Assembly (NCBI GenBank): GCA_016213735.1
Contig: JACQZU010000014.1
Span: forward strand, 1-64,000
From: Acidobacteriota bacterium
GTDB lineage: Bacteria; Acidobacteriota; Holophagae; Holophagales; Holophagaceae
DNA: 64,000 nt
Direction: 5' to 3'
Position 1 is the stretch's first letter; each line of letters starts with the position of its first letter. The notes under the pieces are model-generated. The model was given only the letters and a program-made list of their open reading frames with translations. It was not told the DNA's origin and did not search any database. Shown piece after piece: positions 38,309 to 47,200 of the stretch. The translations under genes and the position numbers were made by a program.

Positions 38309-39055
38309 ATGCACCTGCACCTCTCCCGCTTCGTCTGCACGGACCCGGCCTCCAACCTCGCCCGGATGGAGGCGGAGGGGGCGGAGGCCGCCGCGGCCGG
38401 GGCGGACCTCTGTGTTTTCCCCGAAAGTTTCCTCCACGGCTATTCCCGCCGCCTGGACCCCGCGGTGGCCCGCACGGCCTTTGAGCGGGTTTCGTCCCTT
38501 CACCCTCTATGTGCCTTCCTCTTCGGTTCCCTCAGCGAGGAGCGACGGAACCGCATGACGGTGTGGAAGGCCGGGCGGGAGATGGCCCGATACGACAAGG
38601 TCCACCTCTTCGCCCCCAACGGGGAACGAGACCTCTGGGAACCCGGGGACTCCTACGCGACCCTCCGGCTCGGGGAGTGGACCTTGGGCCTCCTCAACTG
38701 CAACGACCTGCGCTTCCCTGAGCAGGCCCGGGCCCTCCGCCTCGAGGGAAGGTGCGACCTGCTGCTGGCAGTGGCCTGGTGGCCATGGCGCCGGGACCAC
38801 ATCCTCAGGGCCCTGTTGCGGGCCCGGGCCATCGAGAACGCCTGTTTTGCGGCGGTGTGTGCCCTCGCAGCCTCCGAGTGGGAGGAGGAGCCCTTCGCCG
38901 GGGCGGGGAACCACGTCTTCGACCCCCACGGCGAGGCCGTGAGGACGTTGGACGACCGGAGCTATTTCCTGGACCGAGCCCGGCTGGCCATGCCCGTCGT
39001 GGACCCCGTGGTGGACTTTGTGCCGATCCAGAGAATCCAACGGTTCCAGGCCTGA
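38309..39055 (+). CDS. carbon-nitrogen hydrolase (nitrilase superfamily)
   Basis: A 248-residue amidase-type enzyme with the Glu39-Lys97-Cys131 triad (VFPESFLHGY, RYDKVHLF, LLNCNDLRFPE). It most resembles omega-amidase or YafV-type members that act on deaminated amino-acid amides. Start ATG 38309 is eight bases after the PLD gene, so they are likely co-transcribed, though no functional link is evident. Specificity cannot be set from sequence. Confidence 0.9.
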   Translation: MHLHLSRFVCTDPASNLARMEAEGAEAAAAGADLCVFPESFLHGYSRRLDPAVARTAFERVSSLHPLCAFLFGSLSEERRNRMTVWKAGREMARYDKVHLFAPNGERDLWEPGDSYATLRLGEWTLGLLNCNDLRFPEQARALRLEGRCDLLLAVAWWPWRRDHILRALLRARAIENACFAAVCALAASEWEEEPFAGAGNHVFDPHGEAVRTLDDRSYFLDRARLAMPVVDPVVDFVPIQRIQRFQA

Positions 39056-39238
39056 GGGCGCCCGGGAGAGAACACATCAATCCCGGGACGGGTTCGCGGC
39101 TGTCCACCCAGGCTCTCTCGACCCGTTTCTCCCGCAGCCGCAATCCGCCCCGGGACACTGACATCATCGACCTGTTCGGGGGGAAAACTTTAATTTTGTT
39201 TAATTATTGGTAATATATTCGAATATGCCGAAATTTTC
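39056..39238. other. AT-rich intergenic region with 12-bp palindrome
   Basis: The last 55 bases (about 39184-39238) are strikingly AT-rich for this genome and hold the perfect palindrome ATATTCGAATAT at 39215-39226. The two flanking genes converge here, so a promoter is not expected. No gene or clear terminator is seen. Confidence 0.5.
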
Positions 39239-40282
39239 TTAATCCCCGTTCCCCCGGGCCAGACGAACCAGGTTGTTCAGGGATTCGTGGGTCCCCATGG
39301 CGACGATGACATCCCCGGGCTGGAAGTTTTCCCCGCCGGTCGGGTTGAATCGCAACCCGGTTCCCTCCCGGTTGATCCCCACCACGAGGGCCCCTGTGGT
39401 TTCTCGCATCCGGACCTGCCGGAGGGACTTTCCGGCCAGGGGGGATTCCGGATGAACCAGGATGTGTTCGATGGCCAGTTCCATCTGCTGTCCGTCCACC
39501 AGGACGTCCACATAGTTCATCAGGTCCGGGGTCAGCAGGAGGTAGGCCATGCGCCGCCCGCCGATCTCGTAGGGGCTCACGATGTGGTCCGCCCCTGCTG
39601 CGCGGAGTTGCTTCTCGGTTCCGAGTTTGGCGCTGCGGGCCACCACCGGGAGGTCCGGCCGGATCTGTTTGACCGTGAGCGTGACGAGCACATTGTCCGC
39701 ATCGGTGGTCAGGGCGGTGATGAGGCCCCGGGCCCGGCGGATGCCCGCCCGTTCCAGGGTCAGCTCGTCCATGGCGTTGCCGTGGAGGACGATGTCCCCC
39801 GCGAACCGGGGGCTGCGGCCCTTGCCTTCGTCCTGCTCGACGATGACGAAGGGGACGCCGGCCTGCTTCAATTCCCAGGCCGCCTGGAAGCCCATCTTCC
39901 CGAAGCCACAGACGATGACGTGGTCCTTCAGTTCCTTGAGCCGCTTCTCCATGCGTTTCTCCTGAAGGTAGCCCCTTAGGTCGCCCTCGACGATGAGGGC
40001 GGTGAGGTTCGAGAGTGCGTAGGTGGCCACCCCCAGGCCCGTGACGAGGTAGAGGATGGTGAACAGCTTGGTGTGGTCATTGACTTCGCCCATCTCCCGG
40101 AAGCCCACGGTGAAGAGCGTGGTGATGGCCATGTAGAAACTGTCCAGCATCCCCAGGCGGGCAAGCAGGTGGTAGCCAAGGGCCCCCACCAGGACCACGA
40201 GGATGAGCAGGGCCAGCGTGTGCCTGAGCCGGGCCATGGGCGGACTGCCCCGGAGACTGTAGCGGCCTTCGAGCTTCTTCAT
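39239..40282 (-). CDS. potassium channel with RCK (TrkA-N/TrkA-C) domains
   Basis: A 347-residue two-transmembrane channel. TM1 is about 20-42, a pore loop follows with filter-like TVGFREM (58-64), TM2 is about 75-95, then TrkA-N with VCGFGKMGFQAA and a C-terminal TrkA-C domain. The classical TVGYGD filter is replaced by TVGFRE. The ATG at 40282 overlaps the upstream thioesterase stop (ATGA). Expected role is ligand-gated K+ or cation flux. Confidence 0.88.
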   Translation of the reverse strand: MKKLEGRYSLRGSPPMARLRHTLALLILVVLVGALGYHLLARLGMLDSFYMAITTLFTVGFREMGEVNDHTKLFTILYLVTGLGVATYALSNLTALIVEGDLRGYLQEKRMEKRLKELKDHVIVCGFGKMGFQAAWELKQAGVPFVIVEQDEGKGRSPRFAGDIVLHGNAMDELTLERAGIRRARGLITALTTDADNVLVTLTVKQIRPDLPVVARSAKLGTEKQLRAAGADHIVSPYEIGGRRMAYLLLTPDLMNYVDVLVDGQQMELAIEHILVHPESPLAGKSLRQVRMRETTGALVVGINREGTGLRFNPTGGENFQPGDVIVAMGTHESLNNLVRLARGNGD

Positions 40283-40722
40283 CCCGGGGTCCTTCGGGTG
40301 ATGGCGAAGTGCGCGGTGCAGAGTGCCGCCACGTGCCCGCGGCTGTGGATCCGGCACTCGGTGACGGCCCCGCGGCCGGAGATCCGCACCACTTCGGCCC
40401 GGGCCACGACTTCCCCGAAGGCGGGCTCCAGGTAGCGCAGGTGGAGGTCGGAGGTGGCGAAGGGCATGGCTCCGTCGAAGGCGGTGCACAGCGCCAGGGC
40501 GCTGGTCATGTCCGCCATCGTCGCCAGGACCCCGCCGTTGACATTCCCCCGGCTCCCATTGACCACCAGCCCCTTGGCTTCGAGGCGCATCTCCGCCCGG
40601 CCGGGGGAGATGTCGGTGATCACCAGGCCCCAATCCCGGATCAGGGGCCAGGGATGGAAGCGGGCGCGGACCCGGTCAAGCAGGTCCGGGGCCAGCACTT
40701 CGGGAATGGCATGGGCGGGCAT
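40279..40722 (-). CDS. PaaI-family hotdog thioesterase
   Basis: A 147-residue hotdog-fold protein. Seen are LVVNGSRGNVNGGVLATMADM, where PaaI enzymes have the HGG-type catalytic turn (here NGG), and TSDLHLRYLEPA. It probably hydrolyses an acyl-CoA. It overlaps the K+ channel gene by four bases, an arrangement with no obvious metabolic reason. ATG 40722 gives normal family length. Confidence 0.85.
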   Translation of the reverse strand: MPAHAIPEVLAPDLLDRVRARFHPWPLIRDWGLVITDISPGRAEMRLEAKGLVVNGSRGNVNGGVLATMADMTSALALCTAFDGAMPFATSDLHLRYLEPAFGEVVARAEVVRISGRGAVTECRIHSRGHVAALCTAHFAITRRTPG

Positions 40723-40762
40723 GGGGGCAGTTTACCTGCCTACCCAGGTCCGATCGCGAAGG

Positions 40763-41134
40763 CTACTTGGCCGCGACCGCGAGCCGGACCTCCAAGACCG
40801 TGGTCCGCCCCTTCTCCACCCGGGTGGAGGTCCGGTGCTCCTTGTAGCCCTCCTTGGTGACCACCACCTCGTGGTCCCCCACGGGGATCGCCACCATCAC
40901 CACATCACCGGTCTCCCCCGTGGGAAAGGTCCGTCCGGCCTTGGGCACTGAGACCCAGGCTTCGTCCACTGGGGCCCCCATGGGATTGACCACGTGGACT
41001 CGGAGGTGCCCCATGTTGGTCTCTGGCGGGGGGGCTTCGGGTGCCGGGCGGGGCAGGGGCCGGTTGGGCTGCGGCGACTGGGCCACCAGGAGGACGGGCA
41101 GGGAGAAGGTCAGAAGCAGGGCACGGTGCCACAC
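40763..41134 (-). CDS. exported PEGA-like domain protein
   Basis: A 123-residue protein starting at GTG 41134 with GGAG eight bases upstream. A signal peptide (VWHRALLLTFSLPVLLVAQ) is followed by a Pro-rich linker and a PEGA/carboxypeptidase-regulatory-like beta-sandwich (VVNPMGAPVDEAWVSVPK to GYKEHRTSTRVEKG). PEGA domains are surface or periplasmic binding modules. The longer frame upstream overlaps the Mrp gene end and is unlikely to be coding. Confidence 0.7.
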   Translation of the reverse strand: MWHRALLLTFSLPVLLVAQSPQPNRPLPRPAPEAPPPETNMGHLRVHVVNPMGAPVDEAWVSVPKAGRTFPTGETGDVVMVAIPVGDHEVVVTKEGYKEHRTSTRVEKGRTTVLEVRLAVAAK

Positions 41135-41183
41135 GGCTGGGACTCCATTCACGGGGAGGAGTGCGAGGAATGGCTGGGCGGTT

Positions 41184-42218
41184 TCACAAGGCGAGGACGG
41201 TGCGGAGCCGAGCCGCCATTTCTCCGAAAATGCGGGCCTGGGGGCTTTCTGAATGCCCGATGACCAAGGGGAGGCCCTTGTCGCTCCCCTCGCAGATTTC
41301 AAGGTCGATGGGGACCTCCCCCAGGAAGGGCAGGCCGAGGCGCTGGGCCGCGGCCTTGACCCCCCCATTCCCGAAGACATGGGTCTCCTGGTGGCAGTGG
41401 GGGCAGATGAATGCGCTCATGTTCTCGATGATCCCCAGGATCGGCACCTTCACGGTCTGGAACAGCCCGATGGCCTTCTTGGCGTCCAGGAAGGCCACAT
41501 CCTGGGGGGTGCTGACCACCACCGCGCCGGCCACCTGGGCGTTCTGGATGAGGCTGATCTGGGTGTCGCCCGTGCCCGGGGGAAGGTCGATCACCAGGAG
41601 GTCCAGGTCTCCCCAGGCCACGTCCGCCAGGAATTGGGTGAGGGCCTTGTTCAGCATGGGACCCCGCCAGATCACGGGGCGGTCCTCCTCGATGAGGAAA
41701 CCCATGCTCATCAGTTTCAGCCCGTACTTCTCGATGGGGAGGATCTTGCCCTCCGGGGTGCCCAGAGGCCCCTCGGAGATGCCGAACATCATGCCCATGC
41801 TGGGGCCGTGGATGTCGGCGTCCAGAAGCCCCACCTTGAGGCCCAGCTTGGCCGCGGCGCAGGCCAGGTTGGCGGCCACCGTGCTCTTGCCCACGCCGCC
41901 CTTCCCGCTTCCCACCACCACGGTGGCCCGGACGGTGGGAAGGAGGTTCCGGAATTCCACCTGGGAGATGGGCTCCCAGGAGAAGGAGATCTCCACCTGC
42001 TCCACCCCCTCCTGACGGCCCAGCAGTTCGCGGAGCTGGGCCGTGATGACATGTTCCCGGTCCCGGTAGGACTCCAACAACTGCACCTGGAGGGTGACCC
42101 TGCCGCCCTCGGCCTCGATCCCCTTGACGGCCTTCAAGGTGGCGAAAGTGGCATTGGTGCCAGGAACGGGGTAGTGGCTGAGGACGTCGAAGATGGCGGC
42201 GCGGCTGGGCTTGGGCAT
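41184..42218 (-). CDS. Mrp/NBP35-family iron-sulfur cluster carrier ATPase
   Basis: A 344-residue cytosolic P-loop ATPase that delivers Fe-S clusters. The N-terminal MIP18/DUF59-like domain (about 1-95) precedes VVGSGKGGVGKSTVAANLAC, the deviant Walker A, with LLDADIHGPSMGMMFG and the cluster-binding ICPHCHQ. ATG 42218 has AGGAG five bases upstream; GTG 42224 is less likely. Name ApbC/Mrp applies. Confidence 0.94.
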   Translation of the reverse strand: MPKPSRAAIFDVLSHYPVPGTNATFATLKAVKGIEAEGGRVTLQVQLLESYRDREHVITAQLRELLGRQEGVEQVEISFSWEPISQVEFRNLLPTVRATVVVGSGKGGVGKSTVAANLACAAAKLGLKVGLLDADIHGPSMGMMFGISEGPLGTPEGKILPIEKYGLKLMSMGFLIEEDRPVIWRGPMLNKALTQFLADVAWGDLDLLVIDLPPGTGDTQISLIQNAQVAGAVVVSTPQDVAFLDAKKAIGLFQTVKVPILGIIENMSAFICPHCHQETHVFGNGGVKAAAQRLGLPFLGEVPIDLEICEGSDKGLPLVIGHSESPQARIFGEMAARLRTVLAL

Positions 42219-42292
42219 GGACACTCCTGAGCCGTTCAGGATGCCACGCCGGGCCGGAAAGAAAAGCGCCGGGTTCGAGCCCCGGGGACCCT

Positions 42293-44410
42293 TCAGCCCT
42301 CTCCGAGTTTCTGGGTCACCATGGCGGCGCTCCGCAGGAGGCCGTGCTCATAGGTGCGAACCTGGCTCTGGAGGGGTGGGCCGGAAGGATCCAGGCCCCG
42401 GCGCAGCACCGTTCCCTCGGGTCCGAGGACCCTGCCCTTGACGTTGTCCGAGAGCTGGAGCTCCAGAAGGTCCACCACCTGCTGGGCCAGGAGGGGATCC
42501 ACCATGGGGAAGCAGATCTCCACCCGGTGATCGAGGTTCCGGGGCATGAGGTCCCCGCTGGCCAGGAGGGTCTCGGGCTGGCCGTCGTTGACGAAGTGGT
42601 AGATCCGGGCGTGCTCCAGGAAGCGGTCCAGGATGGACAGGGCCCGGATGTTCTCCGACAGGCCCGGCACCCCGGGACGCAGGCAGCAGGTGCCCCGGAC
42701 GATGAGGTCCACCTTGACGCCCTCCTGGCTGGCCTCGTAAAGCAGCTGCGTGATCTGGGCATCCACGAGCGCATTCATCTTCAGGATCATCCGCGCGGGC
42801 TTTCCGGCCCGGGCGTGGGCCCGCTCCCGCTGGATTCGTTCCACGACGGCCTTCCGGAAGGACTGGGGCGCCAGGATGAGGCGGTTGAACCGCGGGGGCC
42901 GGGTGTAGCCCGTGAGGAAGTTGAAGAACTGGGAGAGGTCCTCGCCGAACTCGGGCCGGGCGGTGAACACTCCCAGGTCCGAGTAGATCCTGGAGGTCCG
43001 CTCGTTGTAGTTCCCCGTGCTGAGGTGGCAGTACCTGCGGATTCCCCCCGCTTCCTGGCGCACCACCAGGCAGGCCTTCCCGTGGATCTTGTACGCGGGC
43101 ATTCCGTAGACCACGTGGACCCCGGCCTTCTCCAGGCGCCGGGCCCAGGCAATGTTCGCTTCTTCGTCGAAGCGCGCCCGAAGCTCGATGATGGCCGCCA
43201 CCTGCTTGCCGCGCTCGGCCGCCCGCTCCAGGGCGGCGGCCACGGGGCTCTGGGCGCTCATGCGGTACAGGGTCATCTTGATGGCGAGCACGCGGGGGTC
43301 GTCCGCGGCCTCCCTGACGAAACGCACCATGGAGTCGTCGAAACTCTGGAAGGGGTGGTGCAGCAGGATGTCGGACTTCGCGATCGCGTCGAAGATGCGC
43401 ACGCCTCGCTCCAGTTGGGGCACGGGCAGCGGGGGCATGGGGGGGTCCTTGAGGTGGGGGAGGTCCAGTTGCCCGTAGAGCTGCATGAGGTCCGAGAAGA
43501 CCGTGAATCCCTCCGTGGGGTAGAGGTCTTCCGGGCTCAACTCCAGCTCCTGGATGAGCAGGTCGAGCAGCTCTGGATCCAGGCCCCGTTCGTACTGGAG
43601 CCGCACGGCGGCGCCCCGCCGCCGGTCCCGGAGGTTCTCTTCCACGGTTTTCATGAGGTCCTCGCCGGGATCCTCCTCCACCGGGAGGTCGCTGTCGCGG
43701 GTGACCCGGATCGCATGGCAGTTCTGGATGGCGTAGCCGTCGAAGAGGCGCCCGAGGTGCAGGCGCACCAGATCCTCAATGGTCATGAAGTGGTGCTGGC
43801 CCTGCGGTGAGGGCAGGCGCAGGAAGCGGGGCACCACCGAGGTGGGCACGTGGATGATGGACAGTTCCGAGACGGGCAGGTCCGCCTCTTCCAGGCGCCC
43901 CTCCGCCTCCAGGGCGGCCACCAGGACCAGGGCCCGGTTGCCGAGCCTGGGGAAGGGGTGGCCGGGGTCCACGGCGAGGGGGGTGATGAGGGGGGCGACC
44001 GACGTCCTGAAGTGCTCCTCGGTGAAGTCGCGCTGCACCTCGTCCAGGTCCGAGGGCCCCAGGATCCGGATGCCGTGCTCCGCGAGACGGGGTTCGATGT
44101 CCTGGTGGAAAAGCCGGTGCTGACGCAGGGCCATGGTGTGGATCCGCTCCGAGACGCGCTCCAGCACCTGGCGGGGTGTGAGGCCGTCGGGGCCGGGGAC
44201 GGTGATGCCCGCATCGATCTGGCGCCAGATGCCCGCCACCCGCACCATGAAGAATTCGTCGAAATTGCTCGACACGATGCCCAGGAACTTCACCCGCTCC
44301 AGCAGCGGATTGGAAGGATCCTCCGCCTCTTCCAGGACGCGCTCGTTGAAGGCGACCCAGGAGATCTCGCGGTTGAGGAGATCTTCCGGGCGAGGGAGGT
44401 TCTTGCTCAT
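42293..44410 (-). CDS. ppk1: polyphosphate kinase 1
   Basis: Makes long-chain polyphosphate from ATP. The 705-residue protein begins LLNREISWVAFNERVLEEA and has the Phos domains' YKIHGKACLVV and HLSTGNYNERTSRIYSD, the latter with the phosphorylated His. The C-terminal catalytic part includes ILKMNALVD and GTCCLRPGVPG. ATG 44410 has AGGAG upstream. No exopolyphosphatase gene is adjacent; polyphosphate and (p)ppGpp metabolism are linked in other bacteria. Confidence 0.97.
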   Translation of the reverse strand: MSKNLPRPEDLLNREISWVAFNERVLEEAEDPSNPLLERVKFLGIVSSNFDEFFMVRVAGIWRQIDAGITVPGPDGLTPRQVLERVSERIHTMALRQHRLFHQDIEPRLAEHGIRILGPSDLDEVQRDFTEEHFRTSVAPLITPLAVDPGHPFPRLGNRALVLVAALEAEGRLEEADLPVSELSIIHVPTSVVPRFLRLPSPQGQHHFMTIEDLVRLHLGRLFDGYAIQNCHAIRVTRDSDLPVEEDPGEDLMKTVEENLRDRRRGAAVRLQYERGLDPELLDLLIQELELSPEDLYPTEGFTVFSDLMQLYGQLDLPHLKDPPMPPLPVPQLERGVRIFDAIAKSDILLHHPFQSFDDSMVRFVREAADDPRVLAIKMTLYRMSAQSPVAAALERAAERGKQVAAIIELRARFDEEANIAWARRLEKAGVHVVYGMPAYKIHGKACLVVRQEAGGIRRYCHLSTGNYNERTSRIYSDLGVFTARPEFGEDLSQFFNFLTGYTRPPRFNRLILAPQSFRKAVVERIQRERAHARAGKPARMILKMNALVDAQITQLLYEASQEGVKVDLIVRGTCCLRPGVPGLSENIRALSILDRFLEHARIYHFVNDGQPETLLASGDLMPRNLDHRVEICFPMVDPLLAQQVVDLLELQLSDNVKGRVLGPEGTVLRRGLDPSGPPLQSQVRTYEHGLLRSAAMVTQKLGEG

Positions 44411-44587
44411 GGAAACTCCTGACCGGGCTGCACCATCCATCGGCCCTCGGCCCATTCTCCCTTGAATTTCAGCGGTTTCCGTGTAGGATGGACGCTCCGC
44501 CGGGTGACCGCGGAGGGGAACCGGGGCCCCAACCCCCGCGCCAACGAGAGGGCTGCCCCGCAGCGGGCCGGCCAGGTAGGAGGAAAC

Positions 44588-45238
44588 GTGAGCGACGACA
44601 TTTTCGTGGTGCCCCTGCGCACCGGCACCGGCAAGGCCGCGGCCAAGGCCCTCCGCAAACAGGGCATGGTGCCGGCGGTGGTCTACGGCCTGAATGAGCC
44701 CCCCGCGGCGATCACCATCTCCGCCAAGGTGGTGGCCAGGGTGCTGGCCAGCGACACGGGCATGAACTCCGTGGTGTACCTCCAGCGTGAGGGCACCGAC
44801 ATCAAGCGTCACGTGATCATCAAGGACGTCCAGCGTCACCCCACCACCCGGCGCCTGGTCCACGTGGATTTCATGCGCGTGGATCCCAACCACAAGGTGA
44901 AGGTGCACGTTCCCGTCCGGTTGACCGGTGTCCCGGTGGGCGTCAAGGCCGAGGGCGGACTGCTGGACTTCGTCCACCGCGCCGTGGTGATCGAGTGCCT
45001 CCCCAGCATGATTCCCGCGCACATCGACGTGGACGTCAGCGGGCTCAAGGTGGGGGATTCGCTGCGCCTGGACCAGGTCAGCCTTCCCGCCGCCCTGCGG
45101 ATCATCGGGGATCCCCACGAGGTGGTGGCCTCCGTGAAGGGCAAGGCCGCGGAGGAGGTCGCCGCGCCCGCCGCCGAGACGGCTGCCCCCGAGCCCGAAG
45201 TCGTGGCCAAGAAGGGGAAGAAGGACGAAAAGAAATAG
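44588..45238 (+). CDS. rplY: 50S ribosomal protein L25/general stress protein Ctc
   Basis: Binds 5S rRNA. The 216-residue long (Ctc/TL5-type) form has the N-terminal RNA-binding domain with GKAAAKALRKQGMVPAVVYG, the C-terminal beta domain, and an Ala/Glu/Lys-rich tail. It starts with GTG 44588 behind a strong AGGAGG. It is divergent from ppk1 and is followed by a terminator and then pth, a very common gene pair. Confidence 0.95.
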   Translation: MSDDIFVVPLRTGTGKAAAKALRKQGMVPAVVYGLNEPPAAITISAKVVARVLASDTGMNSVVYLQREGTDIKRHVIIKDVQRHPTTRRLVHVDFMRVDPNHKVKVHVPVRLTGVPVGVKAEGGLLDFVHRAVVIECLPSMIPAHIDVDVSGLKVGDSLRLDQVSLPAALRIIGDPHEVVASVKGKAAEEVAAPAAETAAPEPEVVAKKGKKDEKK

Positions 45239-45258
45239 CCAGCTTTCAGGCAACTGTC

Positions 45259-45288
45259 ATCGGCCCCGATTCCGGGGCCGATTTTTTT
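45259..45288 (+). terminator. terminator after rplY
   Basis: A 9-bp stem ATCGGCCCC/GGGGCCGAT with a six-base loop is followed directly by a seven-T run. It lies only 15 bases before the pth start, so it may separate or attenuate pth expression. Confidence 0.9.
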
Positions 45289-45302
45289 CGAGGAGGGCCA
45301 CA

Positions 45303-45887
45303 ATGTGGGCGATGTGGACCCTTCTGCCGCTGGGAAATCCGGGCTCCGAATACTCCGCCACGCGGCACAACCTCGGCCGGCTCATGCTCCAGCGGTGGAT
45401 CGAGGACCGGGGGTTGTCTCCCAAGGCGATCCAGGAATTCCAGACGGGACGCCTCTACCGGCTGAACCAGGATTTCCAGGCCCTGGTTCCGGGATCCTTC
45501 ATGAATCTTTCCGGCCAGACGGCCGCAGAGGCGGCGGCCTCGGGCCTTCCGTTGGAACGCATGCTCCTCCTCATGGACGACAAGGACCTACCCCTGGGCC
45601 GAGGACGGCTCCGGCTGTTCGGTTCCGACGGGGGGCACCGGGGACTCCGCTCGGTCCAGGCTTCGCTCGGCACCCAAAATGTTGCCAGGCTGAGGTTGGG
45701 CATCGGGCCATTCACCCGCCCCCTCCACGATTTCGTCCTGGGGGAATGGACCGAGGCGGAATGGGAAGCCCTGGACCGCCTCGACGCCCCCTTCGGCCAC
45801 TTCCTTGAGGCCTTGGCGGGATGCGACTCCCTTGGGGACCTCCCCAATCAGGTGAACTGGGACGAGTTCTGGGCCCGGGCCTCCTAG
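45303..45887 (+). CDS. pth: peptidyl-tRNA hydrolase
   Basis: Recycles peptidyl-tRNA released from stalled ribosomes. The 194-residue protein has catalytic His22 (TRHNLG), Asn68 (SFMNLSG), Asp92 (LLMDDKDLP) and SDGGHRGLRS. The GNPG turn at 11-14 is kept. ATG 45303 has a GAGGAGG Shine-Dalgarno just after the rplY terminator. Confidence 0.95.
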   Translation: MWAMWTLLPLGNPGSEYSATRHNLGRLMLQRWIEDRGLSPKAIQEFQTGRLYRLNQDFQALVPGSFMNLSGQTAAEAAASGLPLERMLLLMDDKDLPLGRGRLRLFGSDGGHRGLRSVQASLGTQNVARLRLGIGPFTRPLHDFVLGEWTEAEWEALDRLDAPFGHFLEALAGCDSLGDLPNQVNWDEFWARAS

Positions 45888-45972
45888 CCGGGGCGGCCTG
45901 ATTCCTGGGGTTTTGCGACCAACAGACAGGCAACCTGCGGCGTGGCATGGGGAGGCCCGCCGGCGCTCCGAG

Positions 45973-46043
45973 GGCCCCGTGGACCCTCCCCACGGGGCCA
46001 AGCCGGCTCCGGCCCCGTGGGCGGGGGCCGGAGCGGGCTTGGC
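45973..46043. repeat. two overlapping large hairpins between convergent genes
   Basis: A perfect 10-bp stem GGCCCCGTGG/CCACGGGGCC (45973-45999, seven-base loop) runs into a 20-bp stem (45997-46016 with 46024-46043, 19/20, seven-base loop). The two share 45997-45999. They lie between pth and the convergent secreted-protein gene. No T run follows on either strand, so they may block transcription or RNA decay rather than be classic terminators. Confidence 0.7.
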
Positions 46044-46055
46044 GCGGGTCCTTAC

Positions 46056-47012
46056 TCAGTCGGTGGTGGAGAGGGCGGCGGTTCCCCCGGGCTTCAGGCA
46101 GGCGGCAGGGGGATTGTTGGCGGTGTTGGAATCCATCAGCTGGCTCATGAAATCGGCACCGGAAAGGAGCGTGCCCCGGGCCGTGCGGGCCCCTCCATCC
46201 ACCGTCAGGCTGAGGTTCAGGGAGGAGCCTGCCGGCGTGGTCAGGTAGGTGCGTCCGAGCATGGTCCGGACCAGGGCCTTCCCCGTGAAGAAGGTGCCGG
46301 CGCGGGGCCCGCTGAGCACCTCCCACTTGTAATCGCCGCTCTGGGAATTGAAGCAGACCCGGCTTCGACCCTGGTCGTCCAGGCAGCTGGTGTCGTAGGA
46401 CACGGCGTAGCGGTAGTAGATGGTCCCGTTCCAGATCCTGGGGCTGAAGGTCGAGCTGAAGGGGTACATTTTCCCGAACCCGTGGAAGATGGTGAGGTCG
46501 GAGTTGGCGTAGTCGGTGGTGCCGTTCGTGTAGCGCATCACCCCGTACCCAATGGGCGTGGTGCTCGTGACGTAGAGCCCGTAGACCTGCCCAGCGTTGA
46601 GGGTGAGGCCTCCGATGGGAAGGGGCGTGGGCACCCCGTAACCGGCGCTGGTGACCGTGGCAGAACCCAGCAGGGACCACGCCCCCGGGTTCGTCTCAAA
46701 GCCGGCGGAGGTGCCCACCCGGTAGTAGACCTCGATGGGGGTCGGTGAATAGTAGGGATCGAGGTGGATGTCGAAGCTGGTGATCACGAGGTTCTTGGTC
46801 GCCTGCACGTCGAACATGTTCCCGTTCTGGCTGTTCCCCCCCGCGAACAACGTGGTGAGGCTGAGGCTCGCGATCGGCTGGGGGAAGTAGGGAGCGACCG
46901 CGACCCGGAAGGGTGGCTCCAACCCGTCGGGTCCTTCCGGATTCTGGGCCCCGAGGGGCAGGGACAAGCCGAGCAGCGCCGCGGCAAACCAACGGAGAGA
47001 GGTTCTGGCCAT
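46056..47012 (-). CDS. secreted protein with shared C-terminal domain (paralogue 1)
   Basis: A 318-residue exported protein with a signal peptide (MARTSLRWFAAALLGLSLPL and on). The middle (about 50-200) looks like an all-beta domain rich in Thr, Gly and Tyr. The C-terminal 100 residues, from YDTSCLDDQGRSRVCFNSQ to NNPPAACLKPG, are closely similar to the end of the next gene upstream (47201-48595). No known family was recognised. It is 188 bases downstream of that paralogue, separated by a terminator, so it is probably transcribed on its own. Confidence 0.8.
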   Translation of the reverse strand: MARTSLRWFAAALLGLSLPLGAQNPEGPDGLEPPFRVAVAPYFPQPIASLSLTTLFAGGNSQNGNMFDVQATKNLVITSFDIHLDPYYSPTPIEVYYRVGTSAGFETNPGAWSLLGSATVTSAGYGVPTPLPIGGLTLNAGQVYGLYVTSTTPIGYGVMRYTNGTTDYANSDLTIFHGFGKMYPFSSTFSPRIWNGTIYYRYAVSYDTSCLDDQGRSRVCFNSQSGDYKWEVLSGPRAGTFFTGKALVRTMLGRTYLTTPAGSSLNLSLTVDGGARTARGTLLSGADFMSQLMDSNTANNPPAACLKPGGTAALSTTD

Positions 47013-47153
47013 TGAGGCTCCTGTAGGTGAGGGTGATCCTATGGAAACCTACCTGTTACCCAAAATCCACCCCGCTTTGTCAGGCCTGCGCGTTCAGGGG
47101 ATCTCCAAGGGAACCCTCCCCGGGAGTAAGCAATGGAACCGGAAGGAAGAAAA

Positions 47154-47178
47154 GGCCCGGCCCATGAAAGGCCGGGCC
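47154..47178 (-). terminator. terminator after secreted-protein gene (paralogue 2)
   Basis: A perfect 9-bp stem GGCCCGGCC/GGCCGGGCC with loop CATGAAA. On the minus strand it is followed by TTTTCTTCC. It lies 22 bases after the stop at 47201. Confidence 0.85.
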
Positions 47179-47200
47179 GGAAGCTGTCCACTCCCTGCGG

